Below, in pieces: positions 1 through 8,273 of a stretch of DNA of 64,000 bases (positions are counted from its first letter, which is position 1; each line of letters starts with the position of its first letter). The DNA comes from Solirubrum sp044628455 (GTDB taxonomy: Bacteria; Bacteroidota; Bacteroidia; Cytophagales; Hymenobacteraceae): assembly GCF_044628455.1 (NCBI RefSeq), contig NZ_JBIYZW010000002.1:992001-1056000 (forward strand). Reading direction: 5' to 3'. Below the pieces are notes generated by a model. The model was not told the DNA's origin, made no database searches, and was given only the letters and a program-made list of their open reading frames with translations. The translations under genes and the position numbers were made by a program.

Positions 1-3
1 GGC

Positions 4-666
4 TTAGCGGATGCGGTCGAGGTGGAAAACGCCTAACGGGGCCACCGCGCCGTTGCGGGAGAGCGGGCCATTGGTAATTATTTGGATGGGCTGCGCGGGG
101 CTGGTGACCTGGTCGGGCGAGGCAAAGCTGGGGCCGCTGTCGGTACCGGCATCGTAGGCGCGGGCCGGCACCACGGCGTGGAGGCGCCAGCAGCCCGCCT
201 CGTCGAGCAGGTTCTCGCTTTCCAGGGCCACAAACCAGTCGGGGCTGGGCGCAATCATCGTCACGGCGCTCAGCCGCGGGTGCCGGGCGCTGAGGGCCAC
301 GGTGTCGACCAGCTCGCCGGGCACATACGTGTAGAGCTGATGGCTTTCGAGCAGGGCCGCGGCCGCGCCGGTTGCCTGCAGGCCCCTTATTTCACCGATC
401 AGCGCCGCGTTGTGGCCCCGCTCAGCCAAGTCTTTAATGCCCACGCTGGCCGGGCTGCCGGGCCGGAACAAGGCGGCCGCGCCGTGGTGCGCCGCCCCAA
501 TCAGGCGCGAAAAGTGCGCGTCGGCGGGAAAGTCCTGGGGGTGAGTGGCGGCGCTCCAGGTGGTTTCGAAGCGCACGCGGTACAGCGCCGGCCCGGGGTC
601 GGGCCGGACGTCGGAATCGGTGGTGCAGGCCGCCAGCAGCGGCAGGGCAAGGAACAGGCGTTTCAT
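4..666 (-). CDS. Spondin-domain lipoprotein
   Basis: The 220-residue product begins with a short lipoprotein-type signal (MKRLFLALPLLAACTT, probable lipidated Cys14). The rest resembles the Spondin_N fold found in secreted bacterial proteins: YRVRFETTWSAATHP near the start, FSRLIGAAHH, LFRPGSPASVG, then DWFVALESENLL and a final segment about an extended range of adverse effect. Such proteins sit in the outer membrane or periplasm and their role is unknown. The start ATG directly precedes the signal peptide. The gene ends only three bases from the window edge, so its downstream neighbour is unseen. The family assignment is from memory of the motif pattern. Confidence 0.8.
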   Translation of the reverse strand: MKRLFLALPLLAACTTDSDVRPDPGPALYRVRFETTWSAATHPQDFPADAHFSRLIGAAHHGAAALFRPGSPASVGIKDLAERGHNAALIGEIRGLQATGAAAALLESHQLYTYVPGELVDTVALSARHPRLSAVTMIAPSPDWFVALESENLLDEAGCWRLHAVVPARAYDAGTDSGPSFASPDQVTSPAQPIQIITNGPLSRNGAVAPLGVFHLDRIR

Positions 667-760
667 GGCGGCAACCCCGTGGGCGGTGAGTTACCAGCGT
701 AACGCTGACCGGGAGCGAATTGGTGCGCGCCGCTCCAGTGCAGGCGGGTAACTCGGGCGG

Positions 761-1738
761 CTACGCGCGCCAGCGGCCCTCGGCGTGGGGGCGCCCGGTG
801 CTCTGCTCTTCCTGGGACTCGCCCGGCGGCACGGCTCGGATTTCAATGCGCTCGGCGTGGGCCTTGGGCTGCACGTGCTGGCCGTAGCAGTCGGCGTACT
901 GCTGGGTAAACTCGGCGCCGAAGAAGATGATCAGGGAAGAGTAGTAAATCCAGATCAGCAGGATGATGAGGGAGCCGGCGGCGCCGAATGCCGAGCCGGG
1001 CTCGGCCTGGGAGATGTAGAAAGTGATGATGAACTTGCCCAGCACGAACAGCGACGCCGTCACCAGCGCGCCCACCCACACGTCGCGCCAGCGGATGATG
1101 GCATCGGGCAGAAAGCGGTAGATAAGGGCAAACAGCGCCGTAGTCACGCCCACCGACAGCACGAAGTCGATAAGGCGGATGAAGATGACGGCCATGTCGG
1201 GCAGCAGCCGCTGCAGGTAGCTGGTAAACAAGCTCAGCAGGGCGCTGATGACAAAGGAAATCAGCAGCAGCAGGGCCACGCTCAGGATGATGCCGAACGA
1301 GAGCACCCGGTCGCGGATAAACTGCTTGACGGTGCCCATGTTGGAGCGGGGCTTCACGCGCAGGTTCCAGATGCTGTTGAGGCTTTCCTGCAGGGTCACA
1401 AAAAACGTGGTAGCCGTGAACACCAGCGCCCCAATGCCCAGCGCCGCGGACATGCCTCCCTGCTGCTGCTGGTGAATGGCGCTGATGGAGTCCTGAATGG
1501 TTTTGGCCGCGTCGGCGCCCACCAGGCCGTTGAGCTGGGCAAACAGCCGGCCCTGCACCGCTTCCTCACCGAACAAGGCCCCAGCCGTGGCAATGACGAT
1601 GAGCAGCAGCGGCGGCAGCGACAGGACCGCGTTGTAGGACAGGGCTGCGGCCAGGCGCAGCGAGTTGTTTTCGTTGAACTGGGTAATGGTGGACCCAAAC
1701 AGCGAAGGAATGGCCGAAAAGCGGAAGGACGTGGACAT
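761..1738 (-). CDS. YihY/BrkB-family inner-membrane protein
   Basis: The product has 325 residues and about six hydrophobic segments. Family-typical features are the N-terminal NNSLRLAAALSYNAVLSLPP, then LQESLNSIWNL, the central RFLPDAIIRWRDVWVGA and the C-terminal GSLIILLIWIYYSSLIIFFGAEF. YihY/BrkB proteins are integral membrane proteins that have been proposed as exporters, but their function is unsettled. The open frame extends much further upstream, but the ATG at 1738 gives the conserved N-terminus. The gene lies 80 bp downstream of the DUF3891 gene on the same strand and is probably co-transcribed. The C-terminal 30 residues are polar and variable. Confidence 0.9.
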   Translation of the reverse strand: MSTSFRFSAIPSLFGSTITQFNENNSLRLAAALSYNAVLSLPPLLLIVIATAGALFGEEAVQGRLFAQLNGLVGADAAKTIQDSISAIHQQQQGGMSAALGIGALVFTATTFFVTLQESLNSIWNLRVKPRSNMGTVKQFIRDRVLSFGIILSVALLLLISFVISALLSLFTSYLQRLLPDMAVIFIRLIDFVLSVGVTTALFALIYRFLPDAIIRWRDVWVGALVTASLFVLGKFIITFYISQAEPGSAFGAAGSLIILLIWIYYSSLIIFFGAEFTQQYADCYGQHVQPKAHAERIEIRAVPPGESQEEQSTGRPHAEGRWRA

Positions 1739-1818
1739 GAAGCAGGCAAAAAGGGGCCGGGGCCCAACGGGCCGCGCAGCTACTACGGCCCACAGGGCGC
1801 CCACGGTTGCGCCGGAGC

Positions 1819-2556
1819 TTAGCCGGCCGGCGCCCGCAGCTGCCACTGCAGCACTTCCACCGGAGCTTGGCGCAACGCCTGGCTCAGCTCCTCGTCGTCG
1901 CGGAATTGCAGCTGGGACAGCCGGCTGGCTTCCACGCTGACGCTGAACTCGGCGGCCGCGAAGGGCCAGGGCGTCACCTTTACGGCCTGGTCGGCGGCGC
2001 GCCGGGCCACGTCGTAGCGGCGGCCGTCGGGGCCCTGGCTGACTTCGAGGGCGCGCTCCATCTCGGGCAGCTCGTGGCGGCACAGAATCAGGCTGAGCCG
2101 GTCGCACCACTGCAGCAGGGCGTAGGCCTGCTGAGCTTCGGCCTTGGCTACTTTCAGCTCGCGGCGCCAGCGCTGCCGGCACTGCTGCTGCTCGGCCAGA
2201 AACGGCGCCAGGCCCGGGTGCTGGTCTTGGATGTCGGTGTAGAGAAACGCCAGGTGCATACTGGTGAGCAGGCTGCGCCAGCGCCCCTGAAACCGCGCCT
2301 GCCGCATCAGCTCGGTGGCCTGCTCCAGCGAGAATTCCTTGGTGGTGAAGTCGGCCGGGGCACCGGCGGGAGTGAGGGCGTAGCGCCCGTCCCAGCGGCG
2401 CTGGCCGTCGTCGTGCTGGGCGGCGGCGGCCAGCAAGCCCACCCACCGCTCGGGCGGCAGAAAGGCGGGCCACTGGTGCAGCAGCTGGGCCGCCAGCAGG
2501 GCGTGGGCCTGCTGGTAGATGATCTGCCAGCCGGTAGGCGTGTAGTTGACAATCAT
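1819..2556 (-). CDS. DUF3891 family protein
   Basis: The 245-residue protein starts with the family's typical pattern, MIVNYTPTGWQIIYQQAHALLAAQL, followed by AAAQHDDGQRRWDG and FTTKEFSLEQATELMRQARFQGRWRSLL. A conserved WCDRLSLILCRHELP lies in the second half. No signal peptide or membrane segment is visible, so it is probably cytosolic. His and Asp residues in AQHDDG and the later WCDRLSLILC resemble metal-binding sets of HD-like helical enzymes, but no activity is known to me for DUF3891. It is upstream of the YihY gene and downstream of the assembly gap. Confidence 0.8.
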   Translation of the reverse strand: MIVNYTPTGWQIIYQQAHALLAAQLLHQWPAFLPPERWVGLLAAAAQHDDGQRRWDGRYALTPAGAPADFTTKEFSLEQATELMRQARFQGRWRSLLTSMHLAFLYTDIQDQHPGLAPFLAEQQQCRQRWRRELKVAKAEAQQAYALLQWCDRLSLILCRHELPEMERALEVSQGPDGRRYDVARRAADQAVKVTPWPFAAAEFSVSVEASRLSQLQFRDDEELSQALRQAPVEVLQWQLRAPAG

Positions 2557-2939
2557 GGGCAGGAGCGGGCGGGTTTCCGAAAGCCTGATACGGAGCGGGG
2601 GCGGGGGCGGCTATCGGGGGCGCGGAGTAAACGGAGTGGTGCCCCGGCTNNNNNNNNNNNNNNNNNNNNNNNNNNNNNNNNNNNNNNNNNNNNNNNNNNN
2701 NNNNNNNNNNNNNNNNNNNNNNNNNNNNNNNNNNNNNNNNNNNNNNNNNNNNNNNNNNNNNNNNNNNNNNNNNNNNNNNNNNNNNNNNNNNNNNNNNNNN
2801 NNNNNNNNNNNNNNNNNNNNNNNNNNNNNNNNNNNNNNNNNNNNNNNNNNNNNNNNNNNNNNNNNNNNNNNNNNNNNNNNNNNNNNNGGTGCCCCGGCTC
2901 TAAGCCGGGGCACCACTCGGACGTTATGCTTAAGTAACG
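2557..2939. other. Intergenic region interrupted by assembly gap
   Basis: This stretch separates two minus-strand genes. It contains 238 undetermined bases (2650-2887) flanked on both sides by copies of a GC-rich palindromic sequence. No coding region is visible in the sequenced parts. Confidence 0.9.
2634..2918. repeat. Palindromic repeat flanking the N gap
   Basis: Right of the gap, 2888-2914 is a perfect 12-bp inverted repeat with a three-base loop (GGTGCCCCGGCT, CTA, AGCCGGGGCACC). Left of the gap, 2634-2649 reads GAGTGGTGCCCCGGCT, and 2903-2918 is its exact reverse complement. The unit is therefore a palindrome of about 35 bp, GAGTGG...CCACTC, and the gap begins and ends inside copies of it. 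A small array of such units would explain why assembly failed. A single unit could act as terminator of the tdh gene ending at 2940. Confidence 0.75.
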
Positions 2940-3941
2940 CTATTTGGCCGTGGCTGCCGTCAGCGGGGCCAGGTACTGCGGCTCGGCTTTCAGGTGCTGC
3001 AGCATGTCGTCGGTCATGCGGTCAAGGTCGAACTGGGGCTGCCAGCCCCAGTCCTGGCGGGCGCGCGAGTCGTCGATGCTCTTGGGCCAGGAGTTGGCAA
3101 TCTGCTGGCGCGAGTCGGGCTGATAGCTCACCTGGAAGTCAGGCAGGTGGCGCTGGATGCTGCGGGTGATTTCGGCCGGCGAGAAGCTCATGGCGCCCAG
3201 GTTGTAGCTGGTGCGGATTTTCACCTGCTCGGCCGGAGCGTGCATCAGATCCAGCGTGGCCTTGAGCGCGTCGGGCATGTACATCATGGGCAGGTAGGTG
3301 TCCGGCGCCAGGAAGCACTGGTAGGGCAGGCCCTGCACGGCGTGGTGGTAGATGTCGACGGCGTAGTCGGTGGTGCCGCCGCCGGGCAGGCTCTTGTAGC
3401 CGATCAGGCCGGGGTAGCGCAGGCTGCGCACGTCGAGGCCGTGCTTGCGGTAGTACCAGTCGAGCCACAGCTCGCCGGCCTGCTTGCTGATGCCGTAGAC
3501 CGTGCCGGGGTCCATCACGGTGTACTGCGGGGTATTGTCGCGCGGGGTGTTGGGCCCGAACACGGCAATCGACGAGGGCCAGTACACGCGGGGCTTGTCG
3601 TACTCGAGGGCGGCGCCCAGCACGTTGAACAAACCGTCCATGTTCAGCTGCCAGCCGAACTCGGGGTTCTTTTCGGCCGTGGCCGAGAGCAAGGCGGCCA
3701 GGTGATAAATCTGCTTGGGGCGGTACTGCTGCATCACCTGGCCCAGGCCGGCGCGGTCGAGCACGTCGAGCTGCACGAAGGGACCGGCCTCGGCCAGCTC
3801 GGGGTGCTTGGGCAGGCGCACGTCGGCCGCAATGACGTTGGAGGCGCCGTAGAGCTGGCGCAGTTCGTGGGTGAGCTCGAAGCCCAGTTGTCCGCCAGCG
3901 CCGATTACCAGAATCGTGTCGCCCGTGCCGGTTGTGCTCAT
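2940..3941 (-). CDS. tdh: L-threonine 3-dehydrogenase, epimerase (SDR) type
   Basis: The 333-residue extended short-chain dehydrogenase oxidises L-threonine to 2-amino-3-oxobutyrate with NAD. Its N-terminal Rossmann motif is GAGGQLG, the catalytic set is the serine of WPSSIAVFG with YGISK, and the TDH-specific segment GGGTTDYAVDIYHHAV is present, followed by LPMMYMPDALKA. These match the UDP-galactose-epimerase-like threonine dehydrogenases of Flavobacterium and Thermoplasma rather than the zinc-dependent enzyme. The ATG at 3941 was chosen because the dinucleotide motif follows it directly. A promoter element lies at 4004-4011. Kbl, which uses the product, is encoded at 9338. Confidence 0.9.
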   Translation of the reverse strand: MSTTGTGDTILVIGAGGQLGFELTHELRQLYGASNVIAADVRLPKHPELAEAGPFVQLDVLDRAGLGQVMQQYRPKQIYHLAALLSATAEKNPEFGWQLNMDGLFNVLGAALEYDKPRVYWPSSIAVFGPNTPRDNTPQYTVMDPGTVYGISKQAGELWLDWYYRKHGLDVRSLRYPGLIGYKSLPGGGTTDYAVDIYHHAVQGLPYQCFLAPDTYLPMMYMPDALKATLDLMHAPAEQVKIRTSYNLGAMSFSPAEITRSIQRHLPDFQVSYQPDSRQQIANSWPKSIDDSRARQDWGWQPQFDLDRMTDDMLQHLKAEPQYLAPLTAATAK

Positions 3942-4003
3942 GCTGAAAAAGTGGGGGAAAGCAGGTGGGGAAATGCGAGAGGAAAGTAGCCCGCGGGCCG
4001 GGG

Positions 4004-4011
4004 CAAAGATA
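4004..4011 (-). promoter_or_regulatory. Promoter -7 element of tdh
   Basis: Read on the minus strand the sequence is TATCTTTG, an exact match to the Bacteroidota -7 consensus TAnnTTTG, about 60 nt upstream of the tdh start. No clear -33 TTTG is visible at the expected spacing. Confidence 0.5.
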
Positions 4012-4070
4012 CCGACTTCGGCGCGGCGGCCCGTTGCAACGCGAACCCGCCGGCGGGTATCTTGCCGGCG

Positions 4071-5177
4071 ATGATACGATTCGACACGCGCCGCGGGCGC
4101 CGGCTTGGGCGGCTGGGCAGCCTGCTCCTGCTTTGGGGCCTGCTGGCCGGCCGAGCGGCGGCGCAGGCCCCGGCGCCTACTTACCGCAACCTGGTGATGG
4201 AGGGCGGCGGCATTCGGGGCATTGCCTACGGCGGCGCGCTGCAGGAGCTGGAAGCGCGTGGAGTGCTGGCCGGCATCGAGCGGGTGGGCGGCACCTCGGC
4301 CGGGGCCATCCAGGCGGCGCTGCTGGCGGTGGGCTACGCGCCCCGGGAAATAGTGGAAGTAATCAACAGCACACCGGTGCAGCGCCTCAACGACGGGCGC
4401 TTCATCTTTTTCGGCGGCAGCCACCGCCTGCTCAAGCAGTACGGCTGGTACCGCGGCGACCAGTTCAGCCGCTACCTGAGCGAGCTGGTGGGCCGCCAGA
4501 CCGGCCGCCCCAACCTCACGCTGGGCGAGCTGCACCAGCTGGCCCGCGAGCAGCCCGGCCGCTACCGCGACCTGTACACCACCGGCACCAACCTCACCCG
4601 GCAGCGCGTGGAGGTGTTCAGCCACGAAACCCACCCCCACCTGCGCGTGGCCGACGCGGTGCGTATTTCCATGAGCATTCCGCTGTACTTCCGCGCCGTG
4701 CTGCTCGACGAGCAGGGCCGGGTGCTGACGGATAAGCCCGCGCCCGACCAGCGCGTGCAGGTGCTGGTGGATGGCGGCCTGCTGGCCAACTTCCCGGTAG
4801 ATCTGTTCGACTACCCGCGCTACCTGCCGGCCGGCCCCGCGCCCGACGCCCGCGGCCGGGTGTTCAACCCCGAAACCCTGGGCCTGCGCCTCGACCGCCC
4901 CGAGCAGATTGCCCTCGACACCGCCGCTACCGGCCGGCAGGCGCTGGCGCCCTACGACATTCACAGCTTCGGCAGCTACGTGGGCGCGCTCTACAACGTG
5001 GCCATCGAAAACCTGAACCCGGCCCAGCCCCGGGACTGGCAGCGCACCGTAAGCATCAACACGGCAGGTTTCAACCCGCGCATCAAGCGCATGAGCGCCG
5101 CGCAAAAGCAGCAGCTGGTGGAGAGCGGGCAGGCCGGCGCCCGGGCGTTTCTGCAGCGCGAGGCTGGCCGCCGCTAA
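4071..5177 (+). CDS. Patatin-like phospholipase, secreted
   Basis: The 368-residue product has a signal peptide ending near GRAAAQ. The patatin catalytic features follow: the oxyanion glycine-rich motif GGGIRG, the nucleophile elbow GTSAG (catalytic Ser) and the dyad aspartate in VDGG. Patatins hydrolyse acyl chains of lipids; in Bacteroidota many are exported. The ATG at 4071 is preferred over the TTG nine bases upstream. The gene is divergent from tdh with about 130 bp between them and ends 28 bp before the convergent amidohydrolase. Segment DIHSFGSYVGALYNVAIEN is typical of the larger bacterial patatins. Confidence 0.88.
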   Translation: MIRFDTRRGRRLGRLGSLLLLWGLLAGRAAAQAPAPTYRNLVMEGGGIRGIAYGGALQELEARGVLAGIERVGGTSAGAIQAALLAVGYAPREIVEVINSTPVQRLNDGRFIFFGGSHRLLKQYGWYRGDQFSRYLSELVGRQTGRPNLTLGELHQLAREQPGRYRDLYTTGTNLTRQRVEVFSHETHPHLRVADAVRISMSIPLYFRAVLLDEQGRVLTDKPAPDQRVQVLVDGGLLANFPVDLFDYPRYLPAGPAPDARGRVFNPETLGLRLDRPEQIALDTAATGRQALAPYDIHSFGSYVGALYNVAIENLNPAQPRDWQRTVSINTAGFNPRIKRMSAAQKQQLVESGQAGARAFLQREAGRR

Positions 5178-5205
5178 AGCCGCTGAACCTGCTTGCCAGC
5201 GCCGT

Positions 5206-6645
5206 TCAGTTCAGCCCCACCTTGCCCTTCACCGACTCGAAGATCTTGGCCGAGTCGAAGCCCACGCCGCGCTTAAACACGATTTCCATGCGGCGCAGCT
5301 GCTGAATGTCTTTTTCCGGGTCGCCGTCGACGAGTACCAGGTCGGCCTGCTTGCCGGCTTCGATGGTGCCGATTTCCTTGTCGCGCCCGAGGTAGATGGC
5401 CCCGTTCAGGGAGCTGATGCGGATGGCCTGTACGGGCGTGAAACCCGCTTCCACCAGCAGCTCTACCTGGCGGCGGTTGGCGTAGCCGGCAATGGTGCGG
5501 CCCGCGCCCGTGGGGTCGGTGCCGGCCACCAGCAGGCCGCCCGCGTCATGGAACTGCTTTTCCCAGCCCATTTCCTTTTTGAACAGGGCGGTGCTGGCCG
5601 AATCCTTGCGCTGGTTTTGCTCCCAGGTCCTGGTTTCGCGCTCCTGCAATTGCGGAATCAGGGCTTCCAGGCCGCCGCCCAGCACGATTTCGCGCCCGGT
5701 GTAGGGCTCAAACACCGGCAGGGTGGAGGTCAGCGCCACCTTTTTGCTGATGAGGAAGCTGATCAGGCTTTGCATTTCGGGCGCGCCAGCGGGCAGCTGC
5801 AGCAGGCCGCGGCGGGCGGCGGGGTAGTCGCAGCGGTCGGGCTGCTTGCCGGCGGCGAAGTCGGAGCTGGCCATGAAGCCGTGCTCGAGATTGTCGATGC
5901 CCAGCTCGGCGGCCTCGCGGTAGCTGACGGCGCAGAGGTGGCCGGTAACCTTGAGTTGGCGGCGGTGCGCCTCCTGCACCACGGCCGCGAGGTCGGCACG
6001 GGTGGCGTGCATGTACATCTTGAAGGAGGTGCAGCCTTTGTCGGCCCAGAACCGGGCCGTGCGGGCCGCGTCCTCGGGCCCCTTGATGGTATTCAGGGCC
6101 GGAATGTCGAGGGCCGCTTCCTCCATATAGGGCGCCGTCACGTCGATGTAGGGCCCGATGAGCTTGCCTTCGCCAATCATGCGCTTGATGGCCAGGTCGG
6201 TCTGCGGCTCGATGCTGCCGGCGGTGCGGATGGTGGTGGCCCCGCCCGCCAAATACAGCCGCGGGAAGGAGTAGGGCATCTGGGCGATGTTGAAGTACGC
6301 GCCCGTGGGCATGGTGTAGTACAGGTGCTCGTGCAGCATCACCAGGCCGGGAATCAGCGTCTTGCCCGCGCAGTTGATGACCTGCGCGTCTTTGGGCACC
6401 TTCACCTTCTTCACCGGCCCCACCTGCTCGATGCGTCCGTTGCGCAGCAGCACCGTCTGGTGCAGCTGGGCCGGCCGCCCCGTGCCGTCGATAACCTTGG
6501 CGTCGGTGAGGGCAATGAGCGGGGCATCGGTGCGGATGAACTCGCGCACCTGCGGGGTAAAGGCGGGCGTGGTTTGGGCCGAAGCGGCCGCCGGGAACAG
6601 CAGCAGGGCCAGGGCAAGCAGGCAGAGTGGGTGGGACAGGCGCAT
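5206..6645 (-). CDS. Exported amidohydrolase family protein
   Basis: The product has 479 residues with a signal peptide cleaved near AASAQ. It shows the imidazolonepropionase/amidohydrolase pattern: IDGTGRPAQLHQTVLLRNGRI, the strand GKTLIPGLVMLHEHLYY (metal ligands in HEH, replacing the more usual HxH), a possible Lys or metal site in SFKMYMH, TGHLC, NLEHGF and the Asp in VAGTDPTGAG. The C-terminal GTIEAGKQADLVLVDGDP is also family-typical. It probably hydrolyses a peptide-like or cyclic amide substrate in the periplasm; the substrate cannot be read from sequence. The start ATG at 6645 gives a full signal peptide. It is divergent from the S41 peptidase gene. Confidence 0.88.
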   Translation of the reverse strand: MRLSHPLCLLALALLLFPAAASAQTTPAFTPQVREFIRTDAPLIALTDAKVIDGTGRPAQLHQTVLLRNGRIEQVGPVKKVKVPKDAQVINCAGKTLIPGLVMLHEHLYYTMPTGAYFNIAQMPYSFPRLYLAGGATTIRTAGSIEPQTDLAIKRMIGEGKLIGPYIDVTAPYMEEAALDIPALNTIKGPEDAARTARFWADKGCTSFKMYMHATRADLAAVVQEAHRRQLKVTGHLCAVSYREAAELGIDNLEHGFMASSDFAAGKQPDRCDYPAARRGLLQLPAGAPEMQSLISFLISKKVALTSTLPVFEPYTGREIVLGGGLEALIPQLQERETRTWEQNQRKDSASTALFKKEMGWEKQFHDAGGLLVAGTDPTGAGRTIAGYANRRQVELLVEAGFTPVQAIRISSLNGAIYLGRDKEIGTIEAGKQADLVLVDGDPEKDIQQLRRMEIVFKRGVGFDSAKIFESVKGKVGLN

Positions 6646-6729
6646 GGGAGCAGGCGACAAGGTGAGGCGGCGCGCAAGTATACGCCCCCGGGCGCCGGCC
6701 GGCAGCCCCAGGCGCCGGGCCGGCGGGCC

Positions 6730-6747
6730 CTCACATGTATATGTGAG
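6730..6747. promoter_or_regulatory. Operator-like palindrome between divergent genes
   Basis: CTCACAT-GTAT-ATGTGAG is a perfect 7-bp inverted repeat with a 4-bp centre in the 211-bp region between the divergent amidohydrolase and S41 peptidase genes. Its size and position fit a dimeric regulator site. No regulator gene lies next to it. Confidence 0.4.
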
Positions 6748-6856
6748 CGGGGCAACGGGCCGGGGGGCGGCGGCATCTGGTCGTCTGTGCCGCCGCGGTT
6801 TCCGGCCCGCGGCAGCCGCCTTCCAACTCCCGTTTCCCACTTCTGCGCTACCCGCT

Positions 6857-8245
6857 ATGAAAACAGCAGCCCTTCTTTCCCTTCTGGCCTTGGTGGCCGC
6901 CCCGACCGCCCCGGTCCTGGCCAAGTCCGTACCGGCCGAGTCTCACTGGCAGGTTGTCAACGCCGCCTCGGGCGACCTGAACCTGTGGACGCTGCAGCTC
7001 AAGAGCGGCGCGTTCCGCCTCTACTCGCAGCCTGGGGCCCTGAAGCCGTTTGCCCGGGAGGCGGCGGCCAACAAAGACCACCTGGCCAATAAAACCATCC
7101 ACGGCAGCCTGATTTACATAGCCGGGCAGACCCGAACCAGCGGCGACAGTCTGGTGCTGGAGGGCCACTACCAGTCGGTGTACAGCCAGCGGCAGTTCCG
7201 CGCTACCATTCACCGCGGGGCCTTTCGGGGCCGCATCTTCGCCGCGGGCAAAGCCAGCACGGCCTTGCAGGGCCGCCGCCTGAGCCAGAAACAGCCGCTG
7301 CGCAACTACGCGGCGGTAATCGACTCCGCCATTCAGACTACGGAGCGCAAGTTCTACAATCCCCACCTGTTGCAGCAGGCCCCGTGGCTGGCGTTCAAGC
7401 AGCAGCTCCGCCGCCAGGGTCGCACCATCCTAGACGATTACCAGCTCAAAACCGTGTTCACGCTGGGCGCGGCCCGCCTGCCCTTCAGCCACTTCGACCT
7501 CTCGTCGCGGCGCACGGCCGCAGCGCCGGCTACGCGTAGCAACACCTCCACCGCCACCACGGCCGTCCCCGCGGGCAACGTGGCGCTGCGGGCGCTGTCG
7601 CCGCAAACGGCCTACCTGCAGGTGCGTTCCTTCGACGGCACCCACACGGAAATGGACAGCATCGTGAACCTGCTCAAGGCCCGGCCCTACCAGCACCTGA
7701 TCATCGACCTGCGCCGCAACCAGGGCGGCTCCATTGAGGCGGTGATGCCCCTGGCGCGCTACCTGTCGCCGGACACGGTGTACCTGGGCGCCATCGTCAC
7801 GCGCCGCTGGTTCGAGCATTCCCCGCTGCCGCCCACGCCGGCCGAGTACCGGAGCCTGCAGCCCTTCTCCCAGGCCAGCTACGCGGGCATTCAGGAAGCC
7901 ATGCACCGGGCCCCGGGCCTCTCGCTGATTGCCCCGCCCGACCCGCAGGCATTTAAGGGCAAGGTATACCTGCTGGTAGACCAAAACACCGCCAGCGCCT
8001 GCGAGCCGCTGGTGTACAGCTACCAGCACAACAAGCGGGCGGTGGTAGTGGGCGAGAACACCGCCGGCGCAATGCTCAGCGGCGACCGGTTCGACCTGCC
8101 CGTGCCGTTTGTGCTGCGCGTTCCCACCGCCGACTACTACACCGCCGATGGCAAGCGCCTGGACCTGGTAGGTGTAGCGCCCGATGTTAAGGTGGCGCCC
8201 GAGGCGAGCCTGGACTACGTGCTGCATACGCTCATCAACCAGTAG
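6857..8245 (+). CDS. S41-family (tail-specific-like) peptidase, exported
   Basis: The 462-residue product has a signal peptide (start to LAKS). The C-terminal half carries the S41 fold: LIIDLRRNQGGS, the nucleophile region LVDQNTASACEPL (catalytic Ser) and VVVGENTAGAMLSG. In CtpA-type enzymes a lysine follows the GxxTxG motif. Here the corresponding place holds Ala-Met-Leu, as in tricorn/IRBP-like members, so the mechanism may differ from CtpA. No PDZ domain was recognised. The N-terminal half is unassigned and includes a low-complexity stretch around ATRSNTSTATTAV. The gene ends 28 bp before the convergent DUF6920-like gene. Confidence 0.8.
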   Translation: MKTAALLSLLALVAAPTAPVLAKSVPAESHWQVVNAASGDLNLWTLQLKSGAFRLYSQPGALKPFAREAAANKDHLANKTIHGSLIYIAGQTRTSGDSLVLEGHYQSVYSQRQFRATIHRGAFRGRIFAAGKASTALQGRRLSQKQPLRNYAAVIDSAIQTTERKFYNPHLLQQAPWLAFKQQLRRQGRTILDDYQLKTVFTLGAARLPFSHFDLSSRRTAAAPATRSNTSTATTAVPAGNVALRALSPQTAYLQVRSFDGTHTEMDSIVNLLKARPYQHLIIDLRRNQGGSIEAVMPLARYLSPDTVYLGAIVTRRWFEHSPLPPTPAEYRSLQPFSQASYAGIQEAMHRAPGLSLIAPPDPQAFKGKVYLLVDQNTASACEPLVYSYQHNKRAVVVGENTAGAMLSGDRFDLPVPFVLRVPTADYYTADGKRLDLVGVAPDVKVAPEASLDYVLHTLINQ

Positions 8246-8273
8246 CCGCCGGGCTCCGGTGCGGCTTTACGGC

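Noticed and set aside
2611..3169. Open frames spanning the N gap
   Set aside because: They consist mainly of undetermined bases.
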